Source of the DNA: Holophagaceae bacterium
GTDB lineage: Bacteria; Acidobacteriota; Holophagae; Holophagales; Holophagaceae
DNA length: 19,229 nt
Assembly: GCA_025353305.1 (NCBI GenBank)
Contig: JANXQX010000113.1
Span: forward strand, 1-19,229
Direction of reading: 5' to 3'
In this document: one piece after another, positions 1-6,117 of the stretch
How positions within the stretch are numbered: the stretch's first letter is position 1
How the letters are laid out: each line of letters begins with the position of its first letter
Notes under the pieces: generated by a model
Databases searched by the model: none
The model's input: the letters and a program-made list of their open reading frames with translations, nothing else
Told to the model about the DNA's origin: nothing
Program-made: the position numbers and the translations under genes

Positions 1-69
1 AACCTCGCGTGCATCCAACACCTCGGCCCCCGTTTCCACTGGGACCAGCGTCCTCCCATCCTCACCCAT
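1..69 (-). CDS. Start of an unidentified ORF, possibly a transposase (partial)
   Basis: An open frame begins with ATG at 69-67 on the minus strand and runs off the left edge. It gives 23 residues beginning MGEDGRTLVPVETG and ending LDAREV. A strong Shine-Dalgarno (GAGGAGG) lies about 4 nt before the ATG, inside a small hairpin (gtcgcc/ggcgac, 70-86). Two copies of a ~21-bp repeat follow just upstream at 91-135, as expected of an insertion-sequence end, so this may be the N-terminus of a transposase. Too little protein is visible to name a family. The start signal is seen directly; the transposase idea is inference. Confidence 0.4.
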   Translation of the reverse strand, partial: MGEDGRTLVPVETGAEVLDAREV

Positions 70-90
70 GTCGCCTCCTCGGCGACTCAA

Positions 91-135
91 GGGGTCAATA
101 GTTCTGTCGCCAGGGGGTCAGTTTTGGCTGTCGCC
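91..135. repeat. Two direct copies of a ~21-bp repeat, putative IS end
   Basis: Two units, 91-111 and 114-135, both begin ggggtca and end ctgtcgcc and differ mainly in a few central bases. A third tgtcgcc stands at 69-75 beside the ATG of the partial minus-strand ORF. Short multiple direct repeats close to the transposase start are typical of several IS families, so this probably marks the border of an element extending left of the window. No target-site duplication can be checked because only one end is present. Confidence 0.4.
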
Positions 136-139
136 CGAT

Positions 140-529
140 AGCAGGGAGGGAGGGGCCCGCCTCCGCGAGCCAAAGGCGAGCGGGAGCATCGTCCTGTGGA
201 CGATGCATCAGGTGGGAGGCGAAGGGCGCGAGAGCGACCGCAGCCGGTCCGCCAAAGGCGGATTCTCGTGCGCAGCCAGTGCCGGGGAGCGAAGCGAATC
301 CTTCCTCCCCAACCAAATGGCGGCCCCGAAAGGGGCCTTCCAATTGGGAGGAAGGATTCGAACGGCAATGGCGGCCCGGTCGGAGGGGTCTGCCTTCGCG
401 AAGCTGAATTCCAAAGGCCAGCCAATTCCCAGGAGTGAGGCTACTCCCGCCTCGCCGACCCATGGCCCAAGCATCTCTGAGCAGGTTACGCTTGGGTTTG
501 CCATTCCCAAATTTGCCTCCGAGGCTCCC
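140..529. other. Palindrome-dense noncoding spacer
   Basis: No credible gene is seen. An open frame continues from 68 into the glycosylasparaginase, but this part lacks protein-like composition and lies upstream of the Tat signal. The stretch is rich in short perfect inverted repeats: gcatcgtcc/ggacgatgc (186-206, 3-nt loop), tccgcc/ggcgga (248-262, loop aaa), a long hairpin at 295-360, and the palindrome cttcgcgaag (394-403). The decamer gccaaaggcg occurs twice. It may be degenerate mobile-element or REP-like DNA between an IS end and the first chromosomal gene. Confidence 0.5.
295..360. repeat. Long hairpin with nested GAAA-loop stem
   Basis: The outer arms cgaatccttcctccc (295-309) and gggaggaaggattcg (346-360) are perfectly complementary over 15 bp. 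Nested inside is a 6-bp stem ggcccc/ggggcc (322-337) closed by a GAAA tetraloop. There is no T-run after it, so it is not a standard terminator. Each arm reads like the TTCGAATCC part of a tRNA T-arm, but no cloverleaf surrounds it. It could be a REP-like palindrome or a remnant of a mobile element. Confidence 0.6.
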
Positions 530-1648
530 ATGCCAGCTCCCCTCAACCGGCGCGCCTTTCTTCAAACCAGCGCTGCCGCCGGCGTTGCGACAACTCTGCA
601 AGCAATAACCTCAAAGTCCCAGGCACCAGCGGTCAAACGCTCCGGTCCACGGCCCGTGGTCATCGCCAGCGCCAACGGCAATCGCTTCAAGAACGGGGGG
701 CCGCATACCTGCGTGGCTCAGGCCTTCGAGATGATGGAGCAAGGTGCTGATGTCCTGGATGCCCTCATCCAAGGGGTGAACATCGTGGAACTGGACCCAG
801 AGGATGACAGCGTGGGCTATGGCGGCCTGCCCAATGCTGATGGCATTGTGCAACTGGATTCCTGCTGCATGCATGGGCCGACCAGGCGGGCAGGGGGGGT
901 TGCCTGCCTGGAGGGCATCCGCACACCTTCCTGGGTTGCCAAGGCGGTCATGGAACAAACGGATCATCACCTTTTGGTGGGCCACGACGCTCAAACTTTC
1001 GCGCGGCAGTTGGGTTTCACCATCGAGGCGGATCTCAACACAGAACACTCCCGCAAACTCTGGCTGGAGTGGAAGCGTCGCATGGATGGAGAGCACTGGC
1101 TGAACCCGAAGCAACAATCAATGCTGGGTTTCGAGGTGGGCCTCCAAATGGTGCGGGAGGGGCTCATCGACCCCGAGCACTACTACGGCACCATCAACTG
1201 CAACGGCGTGAATATGAAGGGCGAGCTTTGCGGTGTAACTACGACCAGCGGCTTGGCTTGGAAGATTCCAGGTCGCGTGGGTGACAGCCCCATCCTGGGT
1301 GCCGGGCTGTATGTGGATGGTCAGGTTGGCGCGGCTGGTTCCACCGGGCGAGGTGAAGCGAATCTCTACGGACTCTGCTCGTTCCTCATTGTCGAAATGA
1401 TGCGCCGGGGCATGAAACCCAAGGACGCCGGGATGGAGGCCCTGCGCCGAATCCAGGCCAACACGGTGAGGAGGAGTCTCTTGAATGGCCGCGGCCTGCC
1501 CAATTTCAACGTGAGTTTCTATGTCCTGAACGCGGCCGGCGATTATGCTGGCGTTTCGCTATACGCCTCCATCTTTGCTGTTTGTGATGCCAACGGCCCC
1601 CGCATCGAACCCACGGAGGCACTCTTTCCGGGCAAGTCGAGTGAGTGA
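530..1648 (+). CDS. Tat-exported N4-glycosylasparaginase / isoaspartyl peptidase-family Ntn hydrolase
   Basis: Predicted 372-aa N-terminal-nucleophile hydrolase of the glycosylasparaginase/isoaspartyl aminopeptidase family. These are made as precursors that cut themselves before a threonine, which then cleaves the amide of (glycosyl)asparagine or an isoaspartyl bond. ATG 530 was chosen because it opens a twin-arginine signal (NRRAFLQ, residues 6-12, then an Ala-rich stretch) and has a GAGG 5 nt upstream; the open frame from 68 is longer but not protein-like. The predicted nucleophile is Thr221 in YYGTINC. The substrate-site block TTTSGLAWKIPGRVGDSPI and the GAGLYVD and STGRGEAN motifs follow. 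The residue before the nucleophile is Gly, as in isoaspartyl peptidases, whereas classical glycosylasparaginases have Asp. It ends 48 bp before the ECF sigma gene, which has its own promoter. Confidence 0.88.
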   Translation: MPAPLNRRAFLQTSAAAGVATTLQAITSKSQAPAVKRSGPRPVVIASANGNRFKNGGPHTCVAQAFEMMEQGADVLDALIQGVNIVELDPEDDSVGYGGLPNADGIVQLDSCCMHGPTRRAGGVACLEGIRTPSWVAKAVMEQTDHHLLVGHDAQTFARQLGFTIEADLNTEHSRKLWLEWKRRMDGEHWLNPKQQSMLGFEVGLQMVREGLIDPEHYYGTINCNGVNMKGELCGVTTTSGLAWKIPGRVGDSPILGAGLYVDGQVGAAGSTGRGEANLYGLCSFLIVEMMRRGMKPKDAGMEALRRIQANTVRRSLLNGRGLPNFNVSFYVLNAAGDYAGVSLYASIFAVCDANGPRIEPTEALFPGKSSE

Positions 1649-1664
1649 GCCAGACCGGAATCCG

Positions 1665-1693
1665 GGAACTTTCCCTCCGAGTAGACTGTCGAA
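1665..1693 (+). promoter_or_regulatory. ECF-type promoter of the sigma gene (autoregulation)
   Basis: The -35 element GGAACTT (1665-1671) and -10 element GTCGAA (1688-1693) are separated by 16 bp. The same arrangement recurs at 3457-3485 before the secreted-protein gene. GGAACTT/GTC is the classic pattern read by group IV (ECF) sigma factors. The -10 ends only 3 nt before the annotated ATG, so transcription would start at or just after that codon. Confidence 0.72.
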
Positions 1694-1696
1694 TCT

Positions 1697-2317
1697 ATGA
1701 ACGCGCTGCGATTGAATGAGGAGTCGGAAGATGTGGAGCTGGTGTCAGCCTGCCAATCGGGGGATGCGGAATGGTCCGAGCGCGCCTTCGAGTGGCTGGT
1801 GCGTCGCCACCAGAAGGCCATGTTGAATCTCGCCTACCGCGTGGTCGGTGATTACGACGAAGCCTGCGAAGTAGTGCAGGACGCCTTTGTGGCCGCCTAC
1901 AAGAATTTAGGGACCTTCCGCGGAGACGCCCGTTTCAGCACCTGGCTCACCACCATCACCCTGAACCACGCGCGCAATGGCCTGGTGCGGATCAAGACCC
2001 GACGCAGCCATGAGGCCTATTCGTTGGATGCCACGCTGAAAACCGAGGACGGCGAAATCCGCCACGACCCGCCTTCTCTAGCGCCATCGGCCTTGGACCA
2101 GATGGAAGAAGCTGCAGTGCGCCAGAAAATCAAATCCTGCATTGACGGGCTTCCCCAGGATTTTCGGGAAGTATTGGTGCTGCGGGATCTCCAGGAGCAT
2201 TCCTACCAGGAGATCGGGGTGATGTTGCAGGTGCGGGAAGGCACCGTGAAATCCAGATTGTTCAGGGCTCGGGAGGGCATCAAAGACTGCCTGAAACGCG
2301 CAGCGGGGGTCGTATGA
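1697..2317 (+). CDS. ECF (RpoE-like) RNA polymerase sigma factor
   Basis: Predicted 206-aa extracytoplasmic-function sigma factor that directs RNA polymerase to stress promoters. Region 2 covers about residues 33-100 (RRHQKAMLNLAYRVVGDYDEA, then the DAF..AY and FSTWL motifs). Region 4 covers about 152-197 (LPQDFREVLVLRDLQEHSY, then EGTVKSRLFRARE, the helix that reads the -35). The start is uncertain. ATG 1697 has no ribosome-binding site and lies 3 nt after the predicted -10, so it would need a leaderless mRNA. GTG 1733 has GAGGAG (1718-1723) 9 nt upstream, and the shorter 194-aa product would begin at the usual ECF position (VELVSACQSGD). The stop overlaps the anti-sigma start by 4 bp (ATGA), indicating translational coupling. 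Confidence 0.93.
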   Translation: MNALRLNEESEDVELVSACQSGDAEWSERAFEWLVRRHQKAMLNLAYRVVGDYDEACEVVQDAFVAAYKNLGTFRGDARFSTWLTTITLNHARNGLVRIKTRRSHEAYSLDATLKTEDGEIRHDPPSLAPSALDQMEEAAVRQKIKSCIDGLPQDFREVLVLRDLQEHSYQEIGVMLQVREGTVKSRLFRAREGIKDCLKRAAGVV

Positions 2318-3438
2318 CGGCCTGCCACGAATTCCTGGAAATGATGTCCACCTCCCTGGACCAGGCACTCTCGCCGAATGAACAGGCGCGGCTGGATAAC
2401 CATCTGGCGGGTTGTCCGGAATGCCGCACCGCAGGGAAGGAACTCCAGTGGACCCATTCCCACATAAGGAAAATTGAAGCGGTGGAGCCTCCACCTTGGC
2501 TGGCCTCGAAAATTATGGCGCGGATCCGGGCTGAAACTGCGCCTCAGGCCTCCTTTTGGAGACGGTTCATCCGGCCCATGGTGCTGAAACCGCAGCTTCA
2601 GGTTGCAAGCATCCTGTTGCTGGCGGCCACGGGTTTCTACCTGCTGAGATCCCAGCGGGCCCAGAGCGATGTCTTTGGTGAACTGAAGCAAGAAAAAGCT
2701 GCCGCCTCGACGCCAAGCCAGGCAGGGAAGCCTGCTGAGCCACGCGACAAGCTCGCCCCAGGATTCATGAGCGCCCCGAAAGAAATGCAGGAACCACTTT
2801 CCGAAGGGGTCAACAAACTCAAGCTGGAAGATTCCAGGCTATCGGAATCAAGCTTTGCTCCGCCTCCAAAGGTAGCTACCCCGCCCATGCAAACCACGCC
2901 ATCCGCACCCGCATTGGCGAAACAGGAAAGAGACATCGCACGATCCGAACCGCTTGCAGCGGCGCCCTCGGCGCCTTCCGCTCTGGCCGGATCCTCCGCG
3001 AGCACCGTAGTAGCGGTGATGGCAGAGTCCGAAGCAGCCCCCGCGCGGCAGGCCAAGAAAAGTTCAAAGGGTGGCGATGGACCAGCCGGGGCCAATCGAG
3101 CCAGTGAAGATACCCGAGGAAAGGCCGCTGAGTCTGCCGGCCAGCTGATGGATCAGACGGAGCGCAAAGACAAGTCCGATACCGCAATTTGGATGATCCG
3201 CCTTGAAGTGGCTGACCCCCGTTCCGCCCGGACGTTGATCGAACGAGAACTCTCCAGGGCAGGGGCCACTGTGATGCCCTTGCGTGAGCCTGAAGCAACC
3301 CACCTCCTGAGAGCCCGGATTGACTCCCATCGATTGGCGGACCTGCTTTCCCGATTAGCAAAGATCGGCAAGATTCTGGAACAGCCGTACATCCCAGGTG
3401 AAAAGCCAGCCCAGATCACCATCAGCATCAGTTGGTGA
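2314..3438 (+). CDS. Membrane anti-sigma factor with zinc-finger N-terminus
   Basis: Predicted 374-aa regulator of the preceding sigma factor. The N-terminus carries the anti-sigma zinc-finger signature H30-x3-C34-x2-C37 within NHLAGCPECR, with Cys4 as a possible further ligand; this domain normally wraps and inactivates an ECF sigma. A single membrane helix lies at about 96-112 (QVASILLLAATGFYLL). About 170 residues rich in Ala, Ser, Pro and charge follow, probably a disordered periplasmic linker. A folded C-terminal domain (about 289-374, WMIRLEVADPRSARTLIE onward) resembles, from memory, the DUF2275-type domain found after such zinc fingers; this needs a profile search. It would act as an envelope sensor that releases the sigma on a signal. 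Start and sigma stop overlap as ATGA. Confidence 0.85.
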   Translation: MTACHEFLEMMSTSLDQALSPNEQARLDNHLAGCPECRTAGKELQWTHSHIRKIEAVEPPPWLASKIMARIRAETAPQASFWRRFIRPMVLKPQLQVASILLLAATGFYLLRSQRAQSDVFGELKQEKAAASTPSQAGKPAEPRDKLAPGFMSAPKEMQEPLSEGVNKLKLEDSRLSESSFAPPPKVATPPMQTTPSAPALAKQERDIARSEPLAAAPSAPSALAGSSASTVVAVMAESEAAPARQAKKSSKGGDGPAGANRASEDTRGKAAESAGQLMDQTERKDKSDTAIWMIRLEVADPRSARTLIERELSRAGATVMPLREPEATHLLRARIDSHRLADLLSRLAKIGKILEQPYIPGEKPAQITISISW

Positions 3439-3456
3439 TCCCTGACCCAGGATTTG

Positions 3457-3485
3457 GGAACTTTCGAATCGGGCCTCTTGTCTAA
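3457..3485 (+). promoter_or_regulatory. Second ECF-type promoter, for the secreted-protein gene
   Basis: GGAACTT (3457-3463) and GTCTAA (3480-3485) are separated by 16 bp, the same elements and spacing as the promoter before the sigma gene. The bases around the -35 (gggaactttc) are also identical. The match implies that the gene at 3516 is a direct target of the sigma factor encoded two genes upstream. Transcription would start near 3491, giving a leader of about 25 nt with an AGGAGG site. Confidence 0.75.
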
Positions 3486-3515
3486 CAGAGCAGGCCCATT
3501 TGATAGGAGGCTCCC

Positions 3516-4334
3516 ATGAAATCCCCCATGATGCTCTTGCTCGTAGCAGGACTGGTCAGCTGCGCAGGCCCGGCGGTTGCGGACAGTGCCGGCCGTGCCG
3601 TCACCCTGGAAATCCGGACCGATTCCGGCCGCACGCTTTCTTTCTATCCGGCCGCGAATCGAGGCGCCAATTCCCGCGTCTACGCCGAAGCGGTGAAGGG
3701 TGAGAACTACCGCATCATGGTCCGGAACAATCTGGACCGGCGCGTGGGCGTGGTGATCGCGGTGGATGGCCGGAACATCCTGTCGGGCGGAAAATCCTGG
3801 CTGCGGAACAACGAACAGATGTACATCCTGGAACCCTACGCCACCGCGGAATACGGCGGTTGGCGCACCGGGCGGGACAAGATCAACCGCTTCTACTTTA
3901 CCGAGGCGCCGGATTCCTACGCCGCGGCCTTCAACGATGAATCGGCCATGGGCGTCATCGCCCTGGCGGCCTACCCGGAAGTGCGGCATCAGCCAGTGCC
4001 CCAATACCGCGATCAATACCGGAATGAGCAGCCGCGGAAGTCGATGTCGGGTGCCGGGGGCCTGGCCCCGAGTGCCGCTGCCGAATCGAGCCGGGATTCA
4101 GCTCAGCGGGAAAAGAAAGCCGAAGCGGGCACCGGCTACGGCAGCGAAGAGTATTCCCCCTCCATTGCCGTGGCCTTCGAACCTGAAGCAACAGCCTATG
4201 AAAAGACCTTCATCAAGTACGAATGGCGCGAAACCCTTTGCCGCCTGGGCGTGATCCGCGTCCAACCACCCCAGCCCCCGCGGAACCGCATGTGGGATGG
4301 TGATTTCGCGCCGCCGCCGCCGAGGAGATATTAA
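3516..4334 (+). CDS. Secreted or lipoprotein-like protein of unknown function, probable ECF target
   Basis: Predicted 272-aa exported protein. The start is firm: AGGAGG (3505-3510) lies 5 nt before ATG. The N-terminus is a signal peptide with either a lipobox (LVSC, Cys16) or a signal peptidase I site after AVA (residue 22). A conserved-looking globular block spans about 28-155, with motifs NYRIMVRNNLDRRVGVVIAV, DGRNILSGG, EPYATAEYGGWRTGRDKINR and FYFTEA. Its many short beta-prone segments suggest a beta-sandwich. The rest is Gln/Pro/Ser-rich and ends in APPPPRRY. I do not recognise an enzymatic motif. Its own ECF promoter and position after the sigma/anti-sigma pair suggest a role at the envelope under stress. 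It converges on spoVG with a 9-bp gap and no visible terminator. Confidence 0.82.
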   Translation: MKSPMMLLLVAGLVSCAGPAVADSAGRAVTLEIRTDSGRTLSFYPAANRGANSRVYAEAVKGENYRIMVRNNLDRRVGVVIAVDGRNILSGGKSWLRNNEQMYILEPYATAEYGGWRTGRDKINRFYFTEAPDSYAAAFNDESAMGVIALAAYPEVRHQPVPQYRDQYRNEQPRKSMSGAGGLAPSAAAESSRDSAQREKKAEAGTGYGSEEYSPSIAVAFEPEATAYEKTFIKYEWRETLCRLGVIRVQPPQPPRNRMWDGDFAPPPPRRY

Positions 4335-4343
4335 GAGCCTGTT

Positions 4344-4706
4344 TCACCCCGGCGTGCTCTTGGGCGTGAAGCCGAATTCCTCGACACCAAGCAGGTCGGG
4401 GCGGACCGGACCGGGTTCGCCCTGCTCAATTCGCGAGATGGCTTTGCGCCCGGTGGCTTCCTCGAAGGCGAGCAGGACCTTCTCCTGGATGAAGTCCTTG
4501 GCTCCGGTGTTCAGAGGGTAGGCAATATCCTTGAAACTCCCGTCGCGCTTACGTTTGCTGGGCATGACCACGTAGTAGCCTTCTTCGTTTTCAAGCACCC
4601 TCAAGTCGCCGACCAGGAAACATTCGTCGATGACCAGGCTCGCGAAGGCCCGCAACTTTTCGTCGCCCTCGACCTTATTGATTCGCACTTCGGTGATGTT
4701 CAGCAT
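4344..4706 (-). CDS. spoVG: SpoVG-family RNA-binding regulator
   Basis: Predicted 120-aa SpoVG protein, from a family of small site-specific nucleic-acid-binding regulators that affect septation, development and virulence in Firmicutes and other phyla. Family hallmarks are the N-terminal strand LNITEVRINKVE, the block ASLVIDECFLVGDLRVLE, and the signature VVMPSKRKRDGSFKDIAYPLN. ATG 4706 was chosen because the family begins at this motif. The in-frame upstream extension is translated heptamer-repeat DNA. The only Shine-Dalgarno-like sequence (GGAAGG) abuts the ATG directly, which is unusually close. Its upstream gap to pgeF (about 100 bp) is filled by a heptamer-iterated element. It is the last visible gene of the mraZ-to-spoVG strand. 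Confidence 0.93.
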   Translation of the reverse strand: MLNITEVRINKVEGDEKLRAFASLVIDECFLVGDLRVLENEEGYYVVMPSKRKRDGSFKDIAYPLNTGAKDFIQEKVLLAFEEATGRKAISRIEQGEPGPVRPDLLGVEEFGFTPKSTPG

Positions 4707-4712
4707 CCTTCC

Positions 4713-4812
4713 ATTGTCGATTGGCCAAGGATGATTGTCGATTGATCCATGCAAAGCCGCTGCTCCGCTGCCTTTCAAATCGGGAATCGACAATCGGGAA
4801 TCGGAAATTCAA
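4713..4812. repeat. Inverted element of 7-bp units in the pgeF-spoVG gap
   Basis: The left arm (4713-4747) is five 7-bp steps including attgtcg twice in phase. The right arm (4778-4812) is five 7-bp steps of the form aatcggg, aatcgac, aatcggg, aatcgga. The right arm reads in the opposite sense (ATTCCCG, ATTGTCG on the minus strand), so the arms are inverted copies around a central ~30 bp. The right arm overlaps the pgeF stop codon (4809-4811), and the left arm ends 6 bp before the spoVG start. The shared unit is roughly ATTnnCG. Confidence 0.75.
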
Positions 4813-5447
4813 CCGATCTCGATCCAGCCCCACTGCCGCTTGCTGAGATCGCCGCGCCGATAGGACCATAGGAGGTCCTTTTCGCACACGGTGCAAAGAT
4901 GCACGGAGCCCTCGTTGGCGGGGTTCAGTCCCAGGCTCAGGCCTTGGGCCCGCAGCAGGCCGTGGAGATCCAGATGAGGCTTGCCCGGCGGGCCTGTGGA
5001 TGCCAGGGCTTCGTGCCACGCGGGGTCACCTTGGGCCGCCTGGATGACTTCCTGACCCACTTCGAAATGGCAGGGCTGGATGCAAGGCCCGAAGGCCCAC
5101 ACGAGCGATGAAAGCTCGCCGCCCTGCGCTTTGAACAATTCGAGGCCCTTTCGGAAGATTCCGCCAGCAGCTCCTCGCCAACCCGCGTGCAGGGCCGCGA
5201 CCCAGGGTTCCCCAGCCACCAAGCCCGCAAGCAGAATGGGCACGCAGTCGGCCACGCGAACACCGATTCGTAAGCCGGGCTTAGTGGTCCAGATGCCATC
5301 GGCCGATTGCACGCCTTCCGAGGCATTGACTACCTGACAGCCATGCACTTGCGAAAGCCTTACCGGCGGCAAATCCGCAGGATCGTCCAGCTTCGTGGAA
5401 AACCCCCAAGTGAGCGGGAAGGGCTGGGCGACCTGGGGTATAAGCAT
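4809..5447 (-). CDS. pgeF: Multicopper/zinc laccase-domain protein (purine nucleoside phosphorylase, YfiH/YlmD family)
   Basis: Predicted 212-aa cytosolic enzyme of the PgeF/YfiH family, once called polyphenol oxidase and now linked to purine nucleoside phosphorolysis/deamination and to editing of misincorporated L-serine in peptidoglycan precursors. The metal-site pattern is present: His35 in QVHG, Cys68 in VRVADCVPILL and His87 in ALHAGWRG, followed by FGPCIQPCHFEV and the C-terminal CEKDLLWSYRRG. At 212 aa it is somewhat shorter than the usual ~240-250, mostly at the N-terminus. The ATG at 5447 has only a weak GAGG about 12 nt upstream. It lies downstream of ftsL on the same strand, and a peptidoglycan-editing role fits that context. 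Both flanking gaps carry heptamer repeats. Confidence 0.9.
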   Translation of the reverse strand: MLIPQVAQPFPLTWGFSTKLDDPADLPPVRLSQVHGCQVVNASEGVQSADGIWTTKPGLRIGVRVADCVPILLAGLVAGEPWVAALHAGWRGAAGGIFRKGLELFKAQGGELSSLVWAFGPCIQPCHFEVGQEVIQAAQGDPAWHEALASTGPPGKPHLDLHGLLRAQGLSLGLNPANEGSVHLCTVCEKDLLWSYRRGDLSKRQWGWIEIG

Positions 5448-5464
5448 GAATGCCGGGCCTCAGA

Positions 5465-5537
5465 ATTTTCGATTTATCTTTTTCGATGGGACTCTCAACT
5501 CTCGACTCTCGACTCTCGACTCTCGACTCTTGACTTG
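5465..5537. repeat. Heptamer array upstream of pgeF
   Basis: Four in-phase 7-bp steps of the ATTnnCG type (attttcg 5465-5471, atttatc, tttttcg, atgggac) run directly into a tandem array of actctcg. The array is one variant copy, four exact copies and one variant copy (5491-5532), plus a partial copy. It lies 18-90 bp upstream of the pgeF start codon. An array this regular may change copy number, altering the pgeF leader. The rest of the ftsL-pgeF gap (5538-5670) shows only a small stem, ctggag/ctccag (5611-5631). Confidence 0.8.
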
Positions 5538-5670
5538 GGGCTCAAACAAGAATCGCCGCGGACGCGCATTGCCAGAAGGGAGACAGAGCTATCAACCGTA
5601 GCTCGGCCTCCTGGAGGTGGAGGAACTCCAGATACCTTTGGCACCGCGCTTCCACGGCGAAGTTGTTCCC

Positions 5671-6066
5671 TTATTTGAGTAAGGGCAGTGCGAATTCATA
5701 GGAGCTGACGGGCCGCAATTTGGCCAATTTCTGGTCCAGTGTGGTGAAGCGGCGCTGGATCATGAAGCTCTGCTTGCGGGGCTGCAGTCCCATTTGCGTG
5801 GCAAAACCCTGGACTTCCTCGTCCCGCTGATAGCGGCTGCGCTCGAGCATCAATTTCCGCTGATCCTCCTGGGCCTTCTGGATCTGCTCTTTCACATGGC
5901 TCATCTCATAGCTGAGCCGCGTGTTCTGCAGGTTCAGGTACACCATGGAGGCGAGGGGCATGGCCACCGCGAAAACGAGCATCAGCATGCGCAGGATGCC
6001 CTCGCTTTCCACGGCGCGAACACCTTGCTGCTGGCGGGTCTGGGGGGTGTAATGACTGCGGTTCAT
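5671..6066 (-). CDS. ftsL: FtsL-like cell-division protein
   Basis: Predicted 131-aa bitopic membrane protein. A short cytoplasmic N-terminus is followed by one membrane helix (about residues 24-44, ILRMLMLVFAVAMPLASMVY). Next come a periplasmic coiled coil (about 45-80, many Gln, Glu, Lys and Arg) and the motif FATQMGLQP, the usual FtsL end of the coil (helix, then G-x-P). FtsL pairs with FtsB and recruits the FtsWI septal synthase. FtsL is poorly conserved, so the call rests on architecture, size and position directly after rsmH. A short inverted repeat (ccctta/taaggg) surrounds its stop codon. Unusually, ftsI does not follow. Confidence 0.82.
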   Translation of the reverse strand: MNRSHYTPQTRQQQGVRAVESEGILRMLMLVFAVAMPLASMVYLNLQNTRLSYEMSHVKEQIQKAQEDQRKLMLERSRYQRDEEVQGFATQMGLQPRKQSFMIQRRFTTLDQKLAKLRPVSSYEFALPLLK

Positions 6067-6082
6067 GGGAACCCCGTTGGAA

Positions 6083-6117
6083 ATTGTTGATTTACGATTT
6101 GCGATTTTCGGTTGAAA
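6083..6117. repeat. Heptamer array at the rsmH 3' end
   Basis: Five in-phase 7-bp steps: attgttg, atttacg, atttgcg, attttcg, gttgaaa. The unit is the same ATTnnCG type as in the pgeF-spoVG gap. It contains the rsmH stop codon (6092-6094) and encodes that protein's last residues (NRKS), so the repeat has entered coding sequence at the C-terminus. Confidence 0.72.

Noticed and set aside
295..360. tRNA gene or tRNA 3' fragment
   Set aside because: The arms contain a TTCGAATCC-like string, but there is no cloverleaf, anticodon arm or matching acceptor stem on either strand.
68..529. In-frame N-terminal extension of the glycosylasparaginase (154 extra residues)
   Set aside because: It is unlike protein in composition, lies over an IS-like repeat and several palindromes, and would bury the Tat signal that starts at 530.
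5491..5537. CRISPR array
   Set aside because: The units are only 7 bp, directly adjacent and without spacers; there are no cas genes nearby.
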